DNA from: Letharia columbiana
Lineage: Eukaryota; Ascomycota; Lecanoromycetes; Lecanorales; Parmeliaceae
DNA length: 64,000 nt
Direction of reading: 5' to 3'
NCBI RefSeq assembly: GCF_014066305.1
Contig: NW_023501040.1
Location: forward strand, 1,211,001 to 1,275,000
Shown here: one piece after another, positions 23,494-36,687 of the stretch
How the letters are laid out: each line of letters starts with the position of its first letter
How positions within the stretch are numbered: position 1 is the stretch's first letter
Notes under the pieces: model-generated
Databases searched by the model: none
The model's input: the letters and a program-made list of their open reading frames with translations, nothing else
Told to the model about the DNA's origin: nothing
Translations under genes and position numbers: made by a program

Positions 23494-26321
23494 TCAATTA
23501 GCAGTTACCATCCTGCCAGCACTCTCTTTCCTGCCAAACATCCTTCCCAACCTCCCCTTCGCACCGCCCTTTCTTTCCCACTCCCCTCCCTCTTCCATCT
23601 TCTTTCCTTTGTTCGGACTTTCCAGGACCGTCACACCAGGCGTGTTCAAAACATTCGCATACATATTGGCATCCCTGTTCACCTCCATAGGCCTCGGATA
23701 GATACCCGTTTCAACTTCTTTTTGGTAGCTTGGACCGCGAATCATAGGCGGCGGCTGCTTCTGCAACTTGCTCCTCGACGAGCCGGTCTGATTGGAGCCT
23801 GCACGAGGTCTGGCGGCCTTCTTCATGGTTTCCTCACAGCTTTCATAGCGAACGTCGTCGTATGGGGACTGTCCCTGTTGTCGACTTTGAGAGCGCGAGT
23901 AGGGGTCGTCTGGTCTTGTGGGGTTCCTTTGGAGAGGTGAATCTGGCCGTTTAAGGTAAGAGGGGCTAGGATCTTCGTGCCGTGTATAAGACCGAGAAGG
24001 GGGAGATTCTGGTCGGCCGAAAGGGTTCTCCTGCCGTGTCTGGGACAGGGAGCTCATGTAAGGAGATCCTGATCGCATATTATTGATAGAAGGCTGCTGG
24101 GAGAGGTTCCCAGGGCCACGTAGATGTTCGACGGACGCGCCACGGTAGCGGTGTAAAGTGCGCTCTATGCCATCATTGGAGACGATTGGCGCGGAGATCG
24201 AATCTTTCTTCACATGGCCACGCGTTTGGTCCCGAGCGTATGGGTTCGCCCCTGACACCTCTTGCTCTCTCTTCGCCTTGCGCCCACGGCCGCCGGACTT
24301 CATAAGCTGTCCAATGTGCGTCTTAGCCTCTTTGTATTGATCCAGACCAGGCAACGCAGGCAACGGTCTGTTGAGATTGGGTCCGCCGTTCTTCTTAAGC
24401 TTCCTTGGCTCTTCTTCCTCAGGCCTTGCGCTACGAAAGGAGCTCCAGCTGCCCTTCCTTCGCAGGCCACTTCCTTTCCACCAACTGCCGCGTCGGCCAA
24501 CGCTGCTACTTCGGCTACCCGATCGCGACAGACCGGAAGCATTGGAAAACCCAGAACGCATACTGTCTTGGCTTGCGCGAGGTCTGATGTAGTTGCTGAT
24601 TCCGGAGGCTATACTGCTCCCTATGCTGCTGGCCCTGCTCAAAGGCCGTTCGTATTCCGAGTCGCTGTCTTCCCTCATAGAAAGTTTGGACCTTGACCTC
24701 TTGGATGCGCGGCTGCCTGGTCTGGCTGCACGTCCGCTGTTGTTGTACCTGTCCTCGGCCTGCTGAATCAGAAGCTTCTTTCGTCTCCAGAGCTTAGCTT
24801 GTTCGCTTTCTTCGCTCTGGTGAGATTCGTCGGACGGTCGTCTATGATGAGACGAACCATACGATGGACGCCTGTTGTAGTCGAATGAGGGGGCTTTTTT
24901 ATCGTCGCCAGGTGTGAGGGCCGCTGAAGTCGCTGCAGTCGAAGTTGGGCGTGGAAATTTGTTGTCGTAGTCTGTATACGAGCGGGAGGTCGACTTGCTT
25001 GATTCGCCTGATGCACCACTGTAGTCTATACAAGCAGCAGCCGAGGTTTTGGGCCGGAAGTGGAGACTATCACGGATGTGGTTGAGTGCAGGGTCTTCCA
25101 CCTCTTTCTGTTTTCTTCGAGGATTGCTGGTTGTTAAGATTTGGGGTGGTTTTGGATCAATTCGATCCATTAAAGATTCAATTTCCTTCTGCTTTGAATT
25201 GGTACTGTTCGACATTGTGCGCGTTGGCTGGACGGGTCGCTCCATCTTTTTCAGCGTGGCCTTGAGGCCTTCGGAGATTGCTGTATGTGTTGGCCCGTTC
25301 GACCCATCCAACTCCTTTTGCTTGCCTTTGAAGTTGCTAGTTGTGGCTACCGGTGATAGTTCGATGAGATCAGACTCTCTTTGCTTGCCCTTGACGTTGT
25401 TAGATATTGCGGTGTTGACTGGCTCGGGCGGCTCGACAGCCTCTCGCGGTTTGGGTCGACTGTTGTTGACTATGGTGGCATGTACTGGTGGGAGGAACTC
25501 GATTCTTGCGGCACTTCCAGTCTCCGAAGGTCTCCGCTGTCCGTGCAGAGCCTCGTAGCTTGCAGTCTTGGGAATCGCACTGGTATAAGAAGCCGCGCCT
25601 TCCGGTCCGAACAACGGGATATCCTCACGAGGACGGCGGGTTTCATATTTTGTAGCTTTTTCCTGTCGGGGATGCTCCTCTCGATTTTCTGGTTGCCGAA
25701 TTTGAGACTGCTCCTTTCGACCCATAGCCATTCGAGATTCCACTTTCCTCGCAAGCTCCTTCCTAGCCTCCGTCTCCACCTTGCGGGCATATGCCTTCTG
25801 CGCTTTCTCGTTCAGACGTTGCTCAGCACGATTTGCCGATGCCTGTTGTGACTTGACATCAATCTTTTGTGGTTTCGCGAGACGAGCTTGAGCAGCATGT
25901 CTGGCCTTGCGCTCCTCTTCGTGTTTCCTCAATGTTTCTCGGTGATCTGGCTCCTCATCTGGATCTGGAGGATTGGTCTCGTTTACTATGATGGCACATG
26001 CATGACGCAAGTCAATCAGCATGTGTGGTTGTACGCTCGGCCGCTCCATCTCGGACTCTGTTGGGCTGTAGGGTGGGGATGTATCTATGTCATAATCTGT
26101 GGGTGCTTCTGCCGCTTGCGTAGAAGTCTTCTGTGGGTCTGTTAGCTACTGTTCTTGTTCGGGAATGTGGTGAAATGCAGCAGATGACGCGATAAAGTGG
26201 CTGCAGCATACACGCAGGTACGACTGCGGGGTTGGGTTTGGTCTTCCTGCGGACTTTGGGGCTGAAAATTGCTTACAATGCGCAGCGAAGAGAAGGAAAA
26301 CTTCCGACTCGTGAGCCCCAT
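23494..26321 (-). CDS. Low-complexity Ser/Arg-rich protein, 893 aa
   Basis: Two exons: 26277-26321 (MGLTSRKFSFSSLRI) and 23494-26130, joined by a 146-bp intron with GTAAGC, GCTAAC and CACAG; both phases are zero. Without the small first exon the long frame would start at an internal ATG (26049), but the sequence upstream is coding-like and in frame (APTDYDIDTSPPYSPTESEM). Residues 75-190 are a Lys/Arg/Glu/Ala-rich helix (coiled coil), then long disordered Ser/Pro/Arg sequence with basic repeats such as SRASKRSRSKL and SRSGSRSSSVGRRGS, and a basic tail (GRLGRMFGRKES). No enzyme motif, TM helix or zinc finger is seen. I do not recognise the family; a cytoskeletal or polarity scaffold is conceivable but unproven. 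Confidence 0.75.
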
Positions 26322-27391
26322 GATGATGGCTGTGATCTGTGACTATGCAGAAAAGCGTCGAAAGGATTCAGACTCGAACCGCCCGAAATATTGTTGAGTG
26401 GCCACTGTGCCTCCAATGCCCAGCAGTTGGAAGTGGGAAAGGCGGGCGAAGCTGCAACGAATAGATTGCGGCGTCAGTTTGATCGTTCAACGGTTCGCGA
26501 ATGATTTAGTAAGACAATTATATATATGGATTGTATGTATTATCATGTGAAGGAGTAGAAGTCGTGATATTTTCGTGAAGTCGTTGATGAGAAGGACGAT
26601 TGATGGACGACTTTCTCATCTCGTAAAAAACCCTGTGCCTCCGCAGTTGTTGCAAAATGCAATTTGGACTTCCAACAACATACTACAGAGGGACTAAGCA
26701 CTACTAAAGAGGTAGTACTGGTGCTCTAAGGACCAACCACTACCAATCGCATATTAGAAGGCGCAAAAGAAGGCTCAACCCGTCGTTGGATCGCTTCTAT
26801 CGCTTGCTCTTTCCGTCGCCCGTGCTTTTGTCGAACTCACTACTAATTGGTCGAAACCAATCCAGTGGCCCAGGAGCAAAAGTCTCGAACTGAAGATCCA
26901 GGATCTACCTACATCGTACTCTACACGCGTCGTGAATCTCTCTTCGATACGAACAGTTGATGGTGTGGAAGCGGAGATAGTGCCACGATGCTTTCTCTAC
27001 TTGCTCATATTCTCGCGAGCTCAAGATCATATGCATGATTGCTGTTCTTATGATCCATCAGATCTGTAGGAATAGATACGGTAGGCAGGCTCGCACGCAC
27101 GCAAACCAGCCTGATCCTTGACTCGAAACGCCTTGCGCTCTGACGATCAACATCGCTCCAAACTCCGCCAAACGCTACTCCCAAATTTTTACATCTAGAA
27201 ACTCTGCTCCATCCCGAGCATTTGGTAAGACGTGCAGCCAAGTCACTTGCAGAACCCTCTACCGCGGCACTAATGAACCAAGGCAATGGCTTTCCGAGAC
27301 GGTCCAAGTGTCGAAATGAAGAATAAAATCCCCTCGCTGTCGATGATGCTCTGATGTTACATGGTTGCGAATACTCCGCTGCTCCAGCAGA
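26322..27391. other. Intergenic region between the 893-aa gene and THO2
   Basis: About 1.07 kb holding the promoter of the 893-aa gene and the 3' flank of THO2. A 100-codon minus frame at 27005-27307 has no motif and is not called. An AT-rich tract (TATATATGGATTG near 26520) is the only compositional feature. Confidence 0.4.
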
Positions 27392-30300
27392 TCATCTTCG
27401 AGGCCTTTTGTTATCTGCAAAGCCTCGGTCCCCTTGGCCTTCATCGCCGCCTCTTCCGCGCTTTCTTCCGCTCCCACCGCCGTCTCTTCTATCCCTCCCA
27501 TCTCTCCGGTCACCTCCATCTCTCTGATCAAGCTCTCCTCTCCGATCTCGATACTGCCCTTCGTCCCGGCCAGATCTTCTCGTATCCCTCGGAGGTTCAT
27601 CGGCACGCGAGTCTCTCCTCTCAGGGCCAGCACCACCGCGGACGTTCTTCTCAGCTTGTCCAACGCCTCCTCTCAAGTCTCTATCAGGTTGTGCGTCACC
27701 CGGCCTAGATCGCTCTCCTGTTCCGTCTCTACCATACATTGTTTCCTCCTCGCGAGAGCGTACTGATGCTCCAGGTACTCTGTCCTTGGGGGAACGGCTC
27801 CGATGTCTGCCAGATCGACGGTCTCCATCGTCCCGCCCACCTCCCCGCCTGCCTCCACGTTCGTAGCCTGCATCTCCCTCACTTTGCTGTAGGTTCGGCA
27901 TGCCATTTGGTCTTCCAGCAAAGAGGTCGACACGAGGAGCAGGACCATCCTGTCTTGGCAGATTTTGGATAGGCGGACCAGGCGTGATTGGAGATGGCAT
28001 GCTGACATTATTGGCGCGACCACCTCTACCACGGATGGTCGCTCCTTGACCAGACCTCTCGGGTACCGCTGGTGATCCCACTTGCTGGAGAACGTTTTGC
28101 AGACCCGCAAAACGTTTGTCTCTGTTTCTATCATTCGGGAATGATGGGCCTGTGGGTGGACCACGGTTAGTCGGAGATTGTGCAATAGGACTGGCAAGAT
28201 GATTATTTGGGCCTCTTGGTGGGCCCGACGCCGGCATTGCCATTGGCGGCGGAGCTTGCCTTGGCCCTCGGTTTGCCGGTGCACTCTCTGTAGTAGCGGC
28301 GCCCGAACCTTGGATAGCCTTTAGACGGTCGGGGTGAATGCCAGCTGTCTCTGGGCTCTGAGCCACTGGTGTTGGAGGCGCTGATGATGTTGAGATAGGT
28401 TGGGTAAACGGAGCTGGCTTACGTGGTGACCCTCTCATCGAAGGTCCACTTGGCGTCTGCCGGTCCTGTGCTGGAGCGGCGGGAGTAGAGCTTTGTGAGA
28501 CAAGTAAGGGTTGCTGAGTGTTGAGGTGCGGTTGTGGCGCACTGACATTTCGACCACCCCGATTTGGAGGCGGATGATTTCCATTTGCCAACCTTGGACC
28601 AGATGGTATGTCGGTGCTTGAATTGAGCCTTCCATATTGTGACTCAGACTGTCTACCGTTGTGGTTTGAATCATGGCTTAAACGTCCATGAGTCGGGTCT
28701 ATTGCTGGTAGCGGAGTGGACGCCTTCAATGAGTCTCTGAATCGGTCAGTTGGATTCACAGGTAAAGCACTTGGTGGACGGCCTGTCCGTGGCCCTGTTG
28801 GAGCGTGGGGTTCCTCATATCGCGGTTGAGCAAGGCGCGAAGGGTCATCGATTGGACGGCGCCCATCCACTGGTGGTCGCTCTTCGCGGAGACCGTCATC
28901 TCTAGGGGTACGACGATCATCGTCTCGCTTTGGCGATGGTCCTCGGGAGCTTCGTCCAGGATGAGAGTGGCTGTCGTGTCTCGGTGTCTCAGAGCGGCGG
29001 TCCTGAGGGTTGCTGGTGGGTAATCCCCGGCTAGAATTCTGGTTGCCCTGAATAAGAGCAGCTCTGTCGGGATGTTGAGGAATGTTCGACCGTGGTGGTG
29101 GCATCGCCGTGTCTCTTATGTTTTGTGTAGGGATCTCCGCGTCTCGACGATTATGTTGCTGTTCGTTGAATAACCGGTCGTTGGAAGGTCGGTCCAGTCT
29201 ATCATCGCGAGGTAGCTGTCTCGTATCCCTCGCATGCGATCCATTGTGTCGGTCGTCAATAGCAGCTCGAGCAGGGGGCGCCTTTTCGTTGCCATGACGT
29301 AGGTCCACACGGTCCCTGTCAGGTAGCGGTGCCCGCTCATTTGCTCTCTCGTGATTTTGGGTGTAGGATCCTGAAGCAGTTCGCTCCGGTCCTCGGTCAC
29401 GCAGTATGTCTCTAGACCTGTCGGCTCCTCCCCGCTCAGGGAAGCGAGATTCTCGTGCATGGTCATGAAGCCCAAGCCCACGCCCGTCGGACCGTGGCAG
29501 CATGCGATTGTCTCCAGACCTTGACACGTTTGCCTCGGGCTTGTTGGGAAGACCATGCTGAAGGGGCCCATTAGTGGCATTGGAAGATGCATTGCGACTC
29601 AAATCTGGCCGATTAGGGACCGGAGATTGGGCAGAAGGTGCCATTGGTCTAATCCCCGGTCTTGTAGATGCTGACGACGTACTGGCAGATGATCGTAAGG
29701 CTTGATTTGCACTCGGGGCTGGAGAATCCTTCCGTGAGACATCTAAGTGCTTCGATGTCTCGGCAGGAGGCGCTGAAATGGCTGACGCTTTGGGGATTTC
29801 CCCTGGCGCTGGCTTCGGTAGCTGCTGGGCATCTGAACTTTCACCCTCGTTGATTGGATTGTCTGTCATCTTCGCGTCTTCGATCTCACCGTCTTCGACT
29901 TCAAGCTTCCCAGAAGCTGTCCTGACCATCTTCGGCCCGCCGTTCACACTAGATCTTTATATTAGCAATCTGTGATAATATTTAACAGCAGAGTCGAGAC
30001 TTACACCGGGCGTGGACTTGGCTGGAAATCCGGAGCCTTGGGATTCAATGTCCGAGCCGTATCGCTCTCAGGATGCGGCGTAGATGGTTTCGCTGATGTA
30101 GATCTGACACCGTTGGTGGTTGCAGAGCCGCCTTCGGTCTTCGCCTGGTCAGGGTCCACTCGTGTAGGTTCAAGAGAGCTAGTACGTACCAAGTTGAAAG
30201 CTTGCGGGAGCACCCAATCTTTCTCACGTCTCTTTAGGGCACCAATCAACGATGTAGCCGCGACTTTCAAGTCTTCGCGAGTTTCTGACTTGCTCAACTC

Positions 30301-33300
30301 CCCAATACTGGTGAGCTGACTTTGGCCCATCCAGTTTACAGCTGGGAAGTATTGATGAACGTTGTTGAGAATGTTGATCGCATTCCGAATGTGCATGTAC
30401 TCACCACTGCCTATGCAGGTCTTCAAAGCGCCGTTAAGATTTCGGTGCCACTTCAGGAGTACCCTGCGGAATTCTTCGTATTCATAGAAAGACACGATCC
30501 CCTTATCGTTTGTCATCTTTTTCGAAAATCCTGGAAGATTCTTGTTCGGGCCAAAAGCCTCTCTCTCAAAGGTTGACTTTTCCGCGTGCCATCGACTGAG
30601 ATCTCGTAGGATCTCATTGAAAAAGCGACCCACACACTCGGCCTCCTTGGCTGTACATAAGAACATCATAGACGTCAGCCTCTTCTCTTTGAAGAACTGA
30701 TCGTATACACCCATTGTCCTGAAGTTGGTTGTTCCTGAAGAATGCAGGTATTTCAACATCTTGAAGGTATACATGGCGTCGACTGGTGAGAGCACGATTC
30801 GTGGGAAGAAGCAGTGTTCAATCAATGCAACATTGAGTGCGTCCCACTGGCCCCAAAGCCCAGCGAACCAGTGTTCCTTTTCTTTTTGGAGGCGCATTCT
30901 CATTTGCTGATATACTTGTACACAGGTGCCGGATTCATCTCGCAGGCGGTCTTGCAATTCCCCCAAAGCTTTCTTTTCTTTATCCTTTCTCTGGGTGCCG
31001 AGTATGCTGATGTCTGATCGGTCGCTGCTGATGGCTAACACCTTCTTTTTCAGCCGGTTGATTTCATCATTGTAGCTGGGCAACGGAACATGCATGTCTG
31101 GAAGCGATAGCTGCCAGAATGTCACATAGAATGGCAGACTCAAGGTTTCCCAGGTCTTTTCGGGCAAGGTCGGACGGATGGCTTCTATGAGTTCTTGGAG
31201 GATCGGATGCCAAGGCCGTTGAATCGGGTTCACTTTGGCCAAACGTGAAGAGACAACTGCTGGTGTGCTGTCATTCCCATCTTTCGTCTCAAGATCAGTA
31301 TTTTCTTTGTCCGAATCTCCATTCACGGTTGCTGCGGACACCTCCATTTGATCTTCTACGGCAACCTTGGTTGCGTCAGAGACTGTTTCTTCTCCTAGAG
31401 CTCCATCGTCTGCCTTGGCCACATCTTCCTTTATTTCTTTCATGGATGGCTTTTTAGCATCTGAGTTTCGCTTTCCGTGCTTGGCATCGTAGTCAGCGAT
31501 TGCTGCAGCAATGCTTGGTCGGCTGATCCAGAAAGCGACGCTGGGCTCAATACCGAACGCAGTCACAAGCTCGGAGACTCCGGGCACGTAATTGTCGAAC
31601 TCTTTGACGGACATATTGCTTCTCAAAAGCTCTATGTATTGAGTAATTATTCGATGAAGCTGGTCGAAAAGGTTGCCTAGCAGTTTAGGATGGGCATTTT
31701 GCTCTTCAATCTTGAATATACCTGTCTGCCGTTCCTGGGCTAAGGAGACTATGATCTGGCCAGCCATTCTCGAGTCCGTTAGTGATTTCATCAGTCGCTT
31801 CGCGGTAGTCTTCGACTCGTGCCGCCGATCATGCAGCTGCAATATGGTCTGCGCTTGCAGAAGGTCCCGGCCGGCCATTGCCCAGACCTGTGCGTCATTG
31901 AGATTGGCGTCGGACAAAATGCCAGCCATGGACTTGGTAATCTCTTCAAGGATAATGAGGTCTGTCGAGTTGCCTTTCCGGAGTTGATCGGCGACGTATT
32001 GAACGATCGGTGTAGGATTCATGACAGAATAGCGCTTGAAGACCTTGCCCGCAAATAAGGACAATGCTGCCAACCATTTGCTGGTGAGCATGCCATCAGC
32101 CTGGACCCTGTTCCTTCCAGTACCTCCAAGAGCGCTCATGAGAGACCACGTGAGCACATCGTATGCCAGATATGTAAAGTATCGTGCGCATTCAACCACA
32201 GCATCAACGATGTTCTCGTAGGACTCAAGTTGAGCAATGGCAACAGAAAAGACGATCCCAGGTGACGCATACGCCACCTTGGCTAGAGCTCGCGCCATGG
32301 GTTTGATTGTGGTCTTGCTGATGCGCTTGAGAACGTCTTTCGTCTCGGCTTTTGCCTGGTCGAAGGCGGACTTGATGTCCGGCGATCGTGACGTCTGTCC
32401 TTGGTACCATTCTGCATATATGCTGTATCGAGTGGGTGTCGAGAAGTTTTTAATGAGCTCGAAGACTTCGTTGACTATCCCAGGATTGCATTTCGTGAAA
32501 GACAGAGCCGGCACTAACAGTCGTTTCGACAAATCAACCCAACGTGCCGTGTTCGATTCTGAGGTGTCAGTGGCCAATGAATGACTACCAATCCGAGCTA
32601 GCTTAATTAGAAGCGAGCTATCTTGACCGATCTTTACTCCAGTATAATTGAGTAGGGTGGAACAAAGAACGAAGACATCATCGACTGTCTGACATACGGG
32701 GACGTTGTCGGCCCAGTCGTCCCAATAGAACTTGTAATCAATTGCATCGTTCGTATCCTCTTTGTCCAATTGCGCCCAGCGCATGGTTTTGCGCGCAGGA
32801 GCGTCAATGAGCTTAACTTCACCTTTTGCTACTCCGGCTTGATCAGGGTCTGGTGTTTTCTGCTGCTCTCGCAGGCCCGCTTGGTCTTTGAGGGGCCGTA
32901 AAGGCTCGTAGACTTTGCTGAGAGAGTGATGGAGTATGCGGTGGATGTGTTCGGGAAGTTCTGGAAAAGCGTCTGGAAGCCATGGAAAGCGGCCAAGCAT
33001 GTAGAGAGCTTCGGGCAGAGCACCAATACAGAGTAAGCTCTTCAACAATTGGACTTTTTGCTCAGAAGGCTCTGGAAGTTCTTCGACTTTTTCTTCTGGC
33101 TGCGCAGCTGGTGTTGACCTCTCATCTGTAAGGTCAATTTTTGCGGTGTTTCTTCGAGCTACTTCAACTTCACGGAGTCTTGCAGCCTCTTTCATCTTGC
33201 CGTCCACGGAGTCGTCTGGGAGTGGTGCAGCGGCCATCAGCGCGTTGGTAGCGCCGCCCCCAGGGCGATTCGTTTTCTCCTTCTCGGCCTTTTCCTTCAT

Positions 33301-34956
33301 CTTCTCTTCCTTAACATCTTCCATTGCTGGGTCTGCTGGCCAGATGTGAGGATATAGATCTCGTAGTGAGATAAAGCCGACCTTGATCAGCAAGGCGGCC
33401 AGGTAGATGAGGTTGACTGGGAGTACGTCGTTGGGATCACGTGCAGTAGAGCTGTAGAAACGCAGTTTGAATCCGAGCACCTGAGCGGCGACCTGATTAC
33501 CTGGAGGAGGTAAAGTATTTGTGATTTCGATCCACTTGCGATCTTCATCGTCTTGAGACGAGTCCTCGGAGCTGCTGTTGGTGGCCGCGGCTGCAAGGGC
33601 TGATCCTTCTGCTCTTCGACCACCAATTTCGAAGTAGGCACCCATCCCAACCTCCTTACTTCTCTGCCAGAAAGCTTTGTCTCGCTCGATCTTTGCCGTA
33701 GTCACATCTTCTTTCTCTTCGTCACTCAATCCCCACCCAGATGCACCTGGTAACGCCCACTTCGGCAGAGGACTCAGGAAATGCCCGGTAGGATGTGACT
33801 TGAAGATATTTTCTTGCGGCCACCATGAGCTTGCTCGGAGATACTTGACAAAGAATCGGTATTGCTTGACCAGGACCGCTGCAAAAACATCGAGTGTGAT
33901 GTCGAGAACTCTTCCCACATCAAGATCAAAAGCTCCAATCATTCCCTTGACTCGCTCGAAAGTTTCCTCGACGACCTCGCTAGTTGGTAGCTCGTTGCTA
34001 CTGGTTGTGAAAAGCTCAGTCATTAGCTTTGAGTAACCCTCCGTCTCCTCTCGAAGTAGATTGTAATTTGACTGGCGGTAGAGAAGGTTGGTTGTATTCC
34101 GAATGCCGACTCTGACAAAAGTGTTGCGTATCATACCAAAGTTCTCCAAAAGCGTGCTATCCAATTCACGACGCATCTGTTGGGCCGGTATTCCAGTAGC
34201 AAGTACAAGTGCTTTTAATGATGGTGTCGCGATAGAAGGCGATGCCTCTGTCAAGATCGAAAGACAATCAAGGAAGAGCGAGCTTGCGTCGAAAGGATAT
34301 TCGTCGGCCATGGTATCAGAGGTGTCAGTGTTATCGTCCTTCTTAATGATATCTTTGATCGTGGAGCCAGCTTCCGCTGCATCTATCCGTCCGTCGAGAG
34401 CAGATCTGACCAATTCCTGGTAGAGGATGCCAAGAGTCATGGCATCCTGTGCGGTACGAGCTGTAATACCCCTATCCAGAACCTCTTTCTTCCCGTGATC
34501 TGCCCATGCTCTTATTCTTTCTTCGGTAGCATATTCGTAATAGTAAATTGCAGGTTTGCTTTGCTGCTGTTCTGGGACCTGCGTCACTAAAGGCTGCGGT
34601 GCTGGTTCCTCTTTTGGCTCCGCTGGGGGCTGTGGCGGTGGAAGAGAAGGTGACATAGGCCTTGGGGATGTGCCGTTCGCACGTGACTGTAGCGGTATGG
34701 CGTTCGGACTGTTCATGGGACTGCGCTGAGGTCCGCCTCCACGCCCTCCTCTGCTTCCTCTTCTCCTGCCTCCACCACGTTGGTCATATTGATCTCTGCC
34801 ATAATTTTGCGACTGCTGACCTTGCTGCTGGTTGCTTTGTTGTCCTAGCGTCAAGTTGCCGGGTCGATGAGGTGAAGGTCTCGAACCTTCTTCTCTACCC
34901 TCGTTCGAGTAAGTCCTGTCCCCCCTCTTCCTCTTCCCTCCACCTCCAGGAGCCAT
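27392..34956 (-). CDS. THO2: THO complex subunit 2 (Tho2/THOC2), 2502 aa
   Basis: Largest subunit of the nuclear THO complex, which couples transcription elongation to mRNP packaging and export with TREX. Two exons: 30005-34956 and 27392-29948, with a 56-bp intron (GTAAGT; CTAG acceptor); the phase closes. The start chosen is the ATG at 34956 (MAPGGGGKRKRGDRT). After a Gly/Gln/Arg-rich head come the THOC2 N-terminal helical blocks (YYYEYATEERIRAWADHGKK, FLSPLPKWALPGASGWGLSD, PVNLIYLAALLIKVGFISLR, ALYMLGRFPWLPDAFPELPE), the middle block (YSIYAEWYQGQTSRSPDIKS, LAKVAYASPGIVFSVAIAQL), and the C-terminal Tho2 block (LPFYVTFWQLSLPDMHVPLP, KEKEHWFAGLWGQWDALNVA, IEHCFFPRIVLSPVDAMYTF). The last 850 residues are disordered, Pro/Ser then Arg/Asp/Gly-rich (RDRRDGRDRRDGG), ending in KRPRR, and probably bind RNA or nucleic acid. 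Intact over 7.5 kb. Confidence 0.96.
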
Positions 34957-35517
34957 CCGGCCTAGACCCACACGGGCTGTTCAGCGTAACACTGTTTTGT
35001 GGCAGTCAGCATGAGCGGGCTATTTTTTGACAGTGACTCTATTGGTATGTTGCAAACGAGTAAGTTAAAAGCTGGAGATGAAGCTCCTTTGAAAGGTACA
35101 GCTTCGTGGATGAAAACAACTGTAATTAGAGATGCTTCAAGATGTTGTTTCCTCAATGTTCCAAGTGGTCTGCATTTGCAGGATGTGTTCAGTGGTGGGT
35201 GTTAGCCTGGTCAATAAGTCATTGTGAACTGGCATTCATTGCTCGGATCGTCGTCTCTCGGGCTTAGCCGCTAGCGCGTAAAGAGGCCTCACTGCCCGCT
35301 GCCCGCATACCGGTAACGTCCTCCCTTCGCTCTTGGGACATGAGCGCAAGGTGCATAACTACGTCACAGCAATCTGGGAAAGAATCCTCGCTTTATACCT
35401 TGGGTTTCTCTCTTCCGGATTTGAGGTATTTTAAGAGCTTCGGTGGAAACCTCGTGTGACAACGCCAAAGGAGGGCTGTGACTGTTCTGGCCCGATAGCA
35501 TGTGAAGAACAATAGCA
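34957..35517. promoter_or_regulatory. Divergent promoter region of THO2 and the epimerase gene
   Basis: 561 bp between two divergent start codons. No gene is supported inside; short frames at 34999-35205 lack motifs. No canonical element stands out. Confidence 0.35.
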
Positions 35518-36687
35518 ATGGCACCCAAGATCTTCTTGTAAGCTCTAATCTTTGGTATAGCCTACGTTGTCCTGCCACTGATGCTCAGACAGACTTGGTG
35601 CGACAGGATACATTGGTGGGGATGCTCTTTACGCTCTCGTTCAGACCCATCCCGAGTACGAAATAGCATGCCTGGTCCGCAATTCCGACAAAGGTGCCCA
35701 GGTGGCGAGCCAATACGTAAAAGCCAGGCTTGTCTATGGAACCTTGGATGACGGAGATATACTAGGGCAGGAGGCAAAGAAAGCGGACATTGTGCTCAGT
35801 GCGTCAGTATACTAGTATTACCCTCGGAGCTGGATCATTTTTTGATAGTTTCTCATTGCCTAGATTGCGCCAATGCAGATAACGAGAACGCCGTAAACGC
35901 TCTCACCAAAGGACTTGCAGCCCGTGCAGCAGAAACCCCGGGCTTCTACATCCACACGTCCGGCAATGCGATCCTCTTCGTCGCCGATATCGACCGTAAG
36001 ATCTACGGAGAAACGTCTAGCAAGATCTACAATGATTGGGAAGGCATTGGGGAAGTTACCTCTCTGCCTGACCATGCCCCCCATCGGAAGAATGACAAGA
36101 ACGTCATCAGTGCAGAGGGTCCCAAGGTCAAGACCGCGATCATCTGTCCGCCTACAATATATGGGCCTGGAAGAGGACCCGGAAATCAAAGAAGCCACCA
36201 AATTCCGGAGCTGGCGAGGTCCATGCTCGAGAAAAAGAAGGGTCTTCAAGTTGGAGTTGGGGAGAATCTAGGACCGAACGTCCATGTTCATGACCTGAGC
36301 GATTGTTATGTCAAGCTTGTTGAAGCTGCGGTTGAAGGAGGCGGAAATGCTACATGGGGGAAGGAAGGGTACTATTTCGCGGAGAATGGGGAGCACATCT
36401 GGGGGCACATCTCCAAGGCCGTGGCGAAAGCTGCACACAAGCAAGGCTTCCTTCCCTCCGATGAAGTTGTTTCGATCTCCGAGAAAGAGGCGGATGATTT
36501 GGCTTGGTGGGGCTCGGCACTGTGGGGAGCAAATTCAAGGTTTCGTGCCATTCGGGCTCGCAAATTGCTAGGATGGTTGCCAAAGAAAGCGGCAAAGGAC
36601 CTTGATGGTGACATCCTGGAGGTTGTCAGCGCTGAGGCGAAAAGCCTTGGGCTTGTGCCAGGTCATGCGGCAAAGGTTGCTGGTTGA
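35518..36687 (+). CDS. NAD(P)-dependent epimerase/dehydratase family protein, 349 aa
   Basis: Extended short-chain dehydrogenase (Rossmann fold). Three exons: a 20-nt first exon 35518-35537 (MAPKIFL), 35593-35798 and 35864-36687; introns of 55 and 65 bp; phases close. The join of exons 1 and 2 creates the cofactor motif KIFLLGATGYIGGDALYALV (GxxGxxG). Further family features: YEIACLVRNSDKGAQVA, YGTLDDGDILGQEAKKADIV, a substrate-region HTSGNAILF, KVKTAIICPPTIYGPGRGPG and NVHVHDLSDCYVKLVEAAVE. The catalytic YxxxK of classical members is not obvious, so the reaction is uncertain; many fungal relatives are annotated as NmrA- or epimerase-like without known substrate. The short first exon is easy to miss in automatic annotation. 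Confidence 0.85.

Noticed and set aside
27361..27766. Plus-strand ORFs over the THO2 3' end
   Set aside because: Antisense shadows of the Arg/Asp/Gly-rich THO2 tail.
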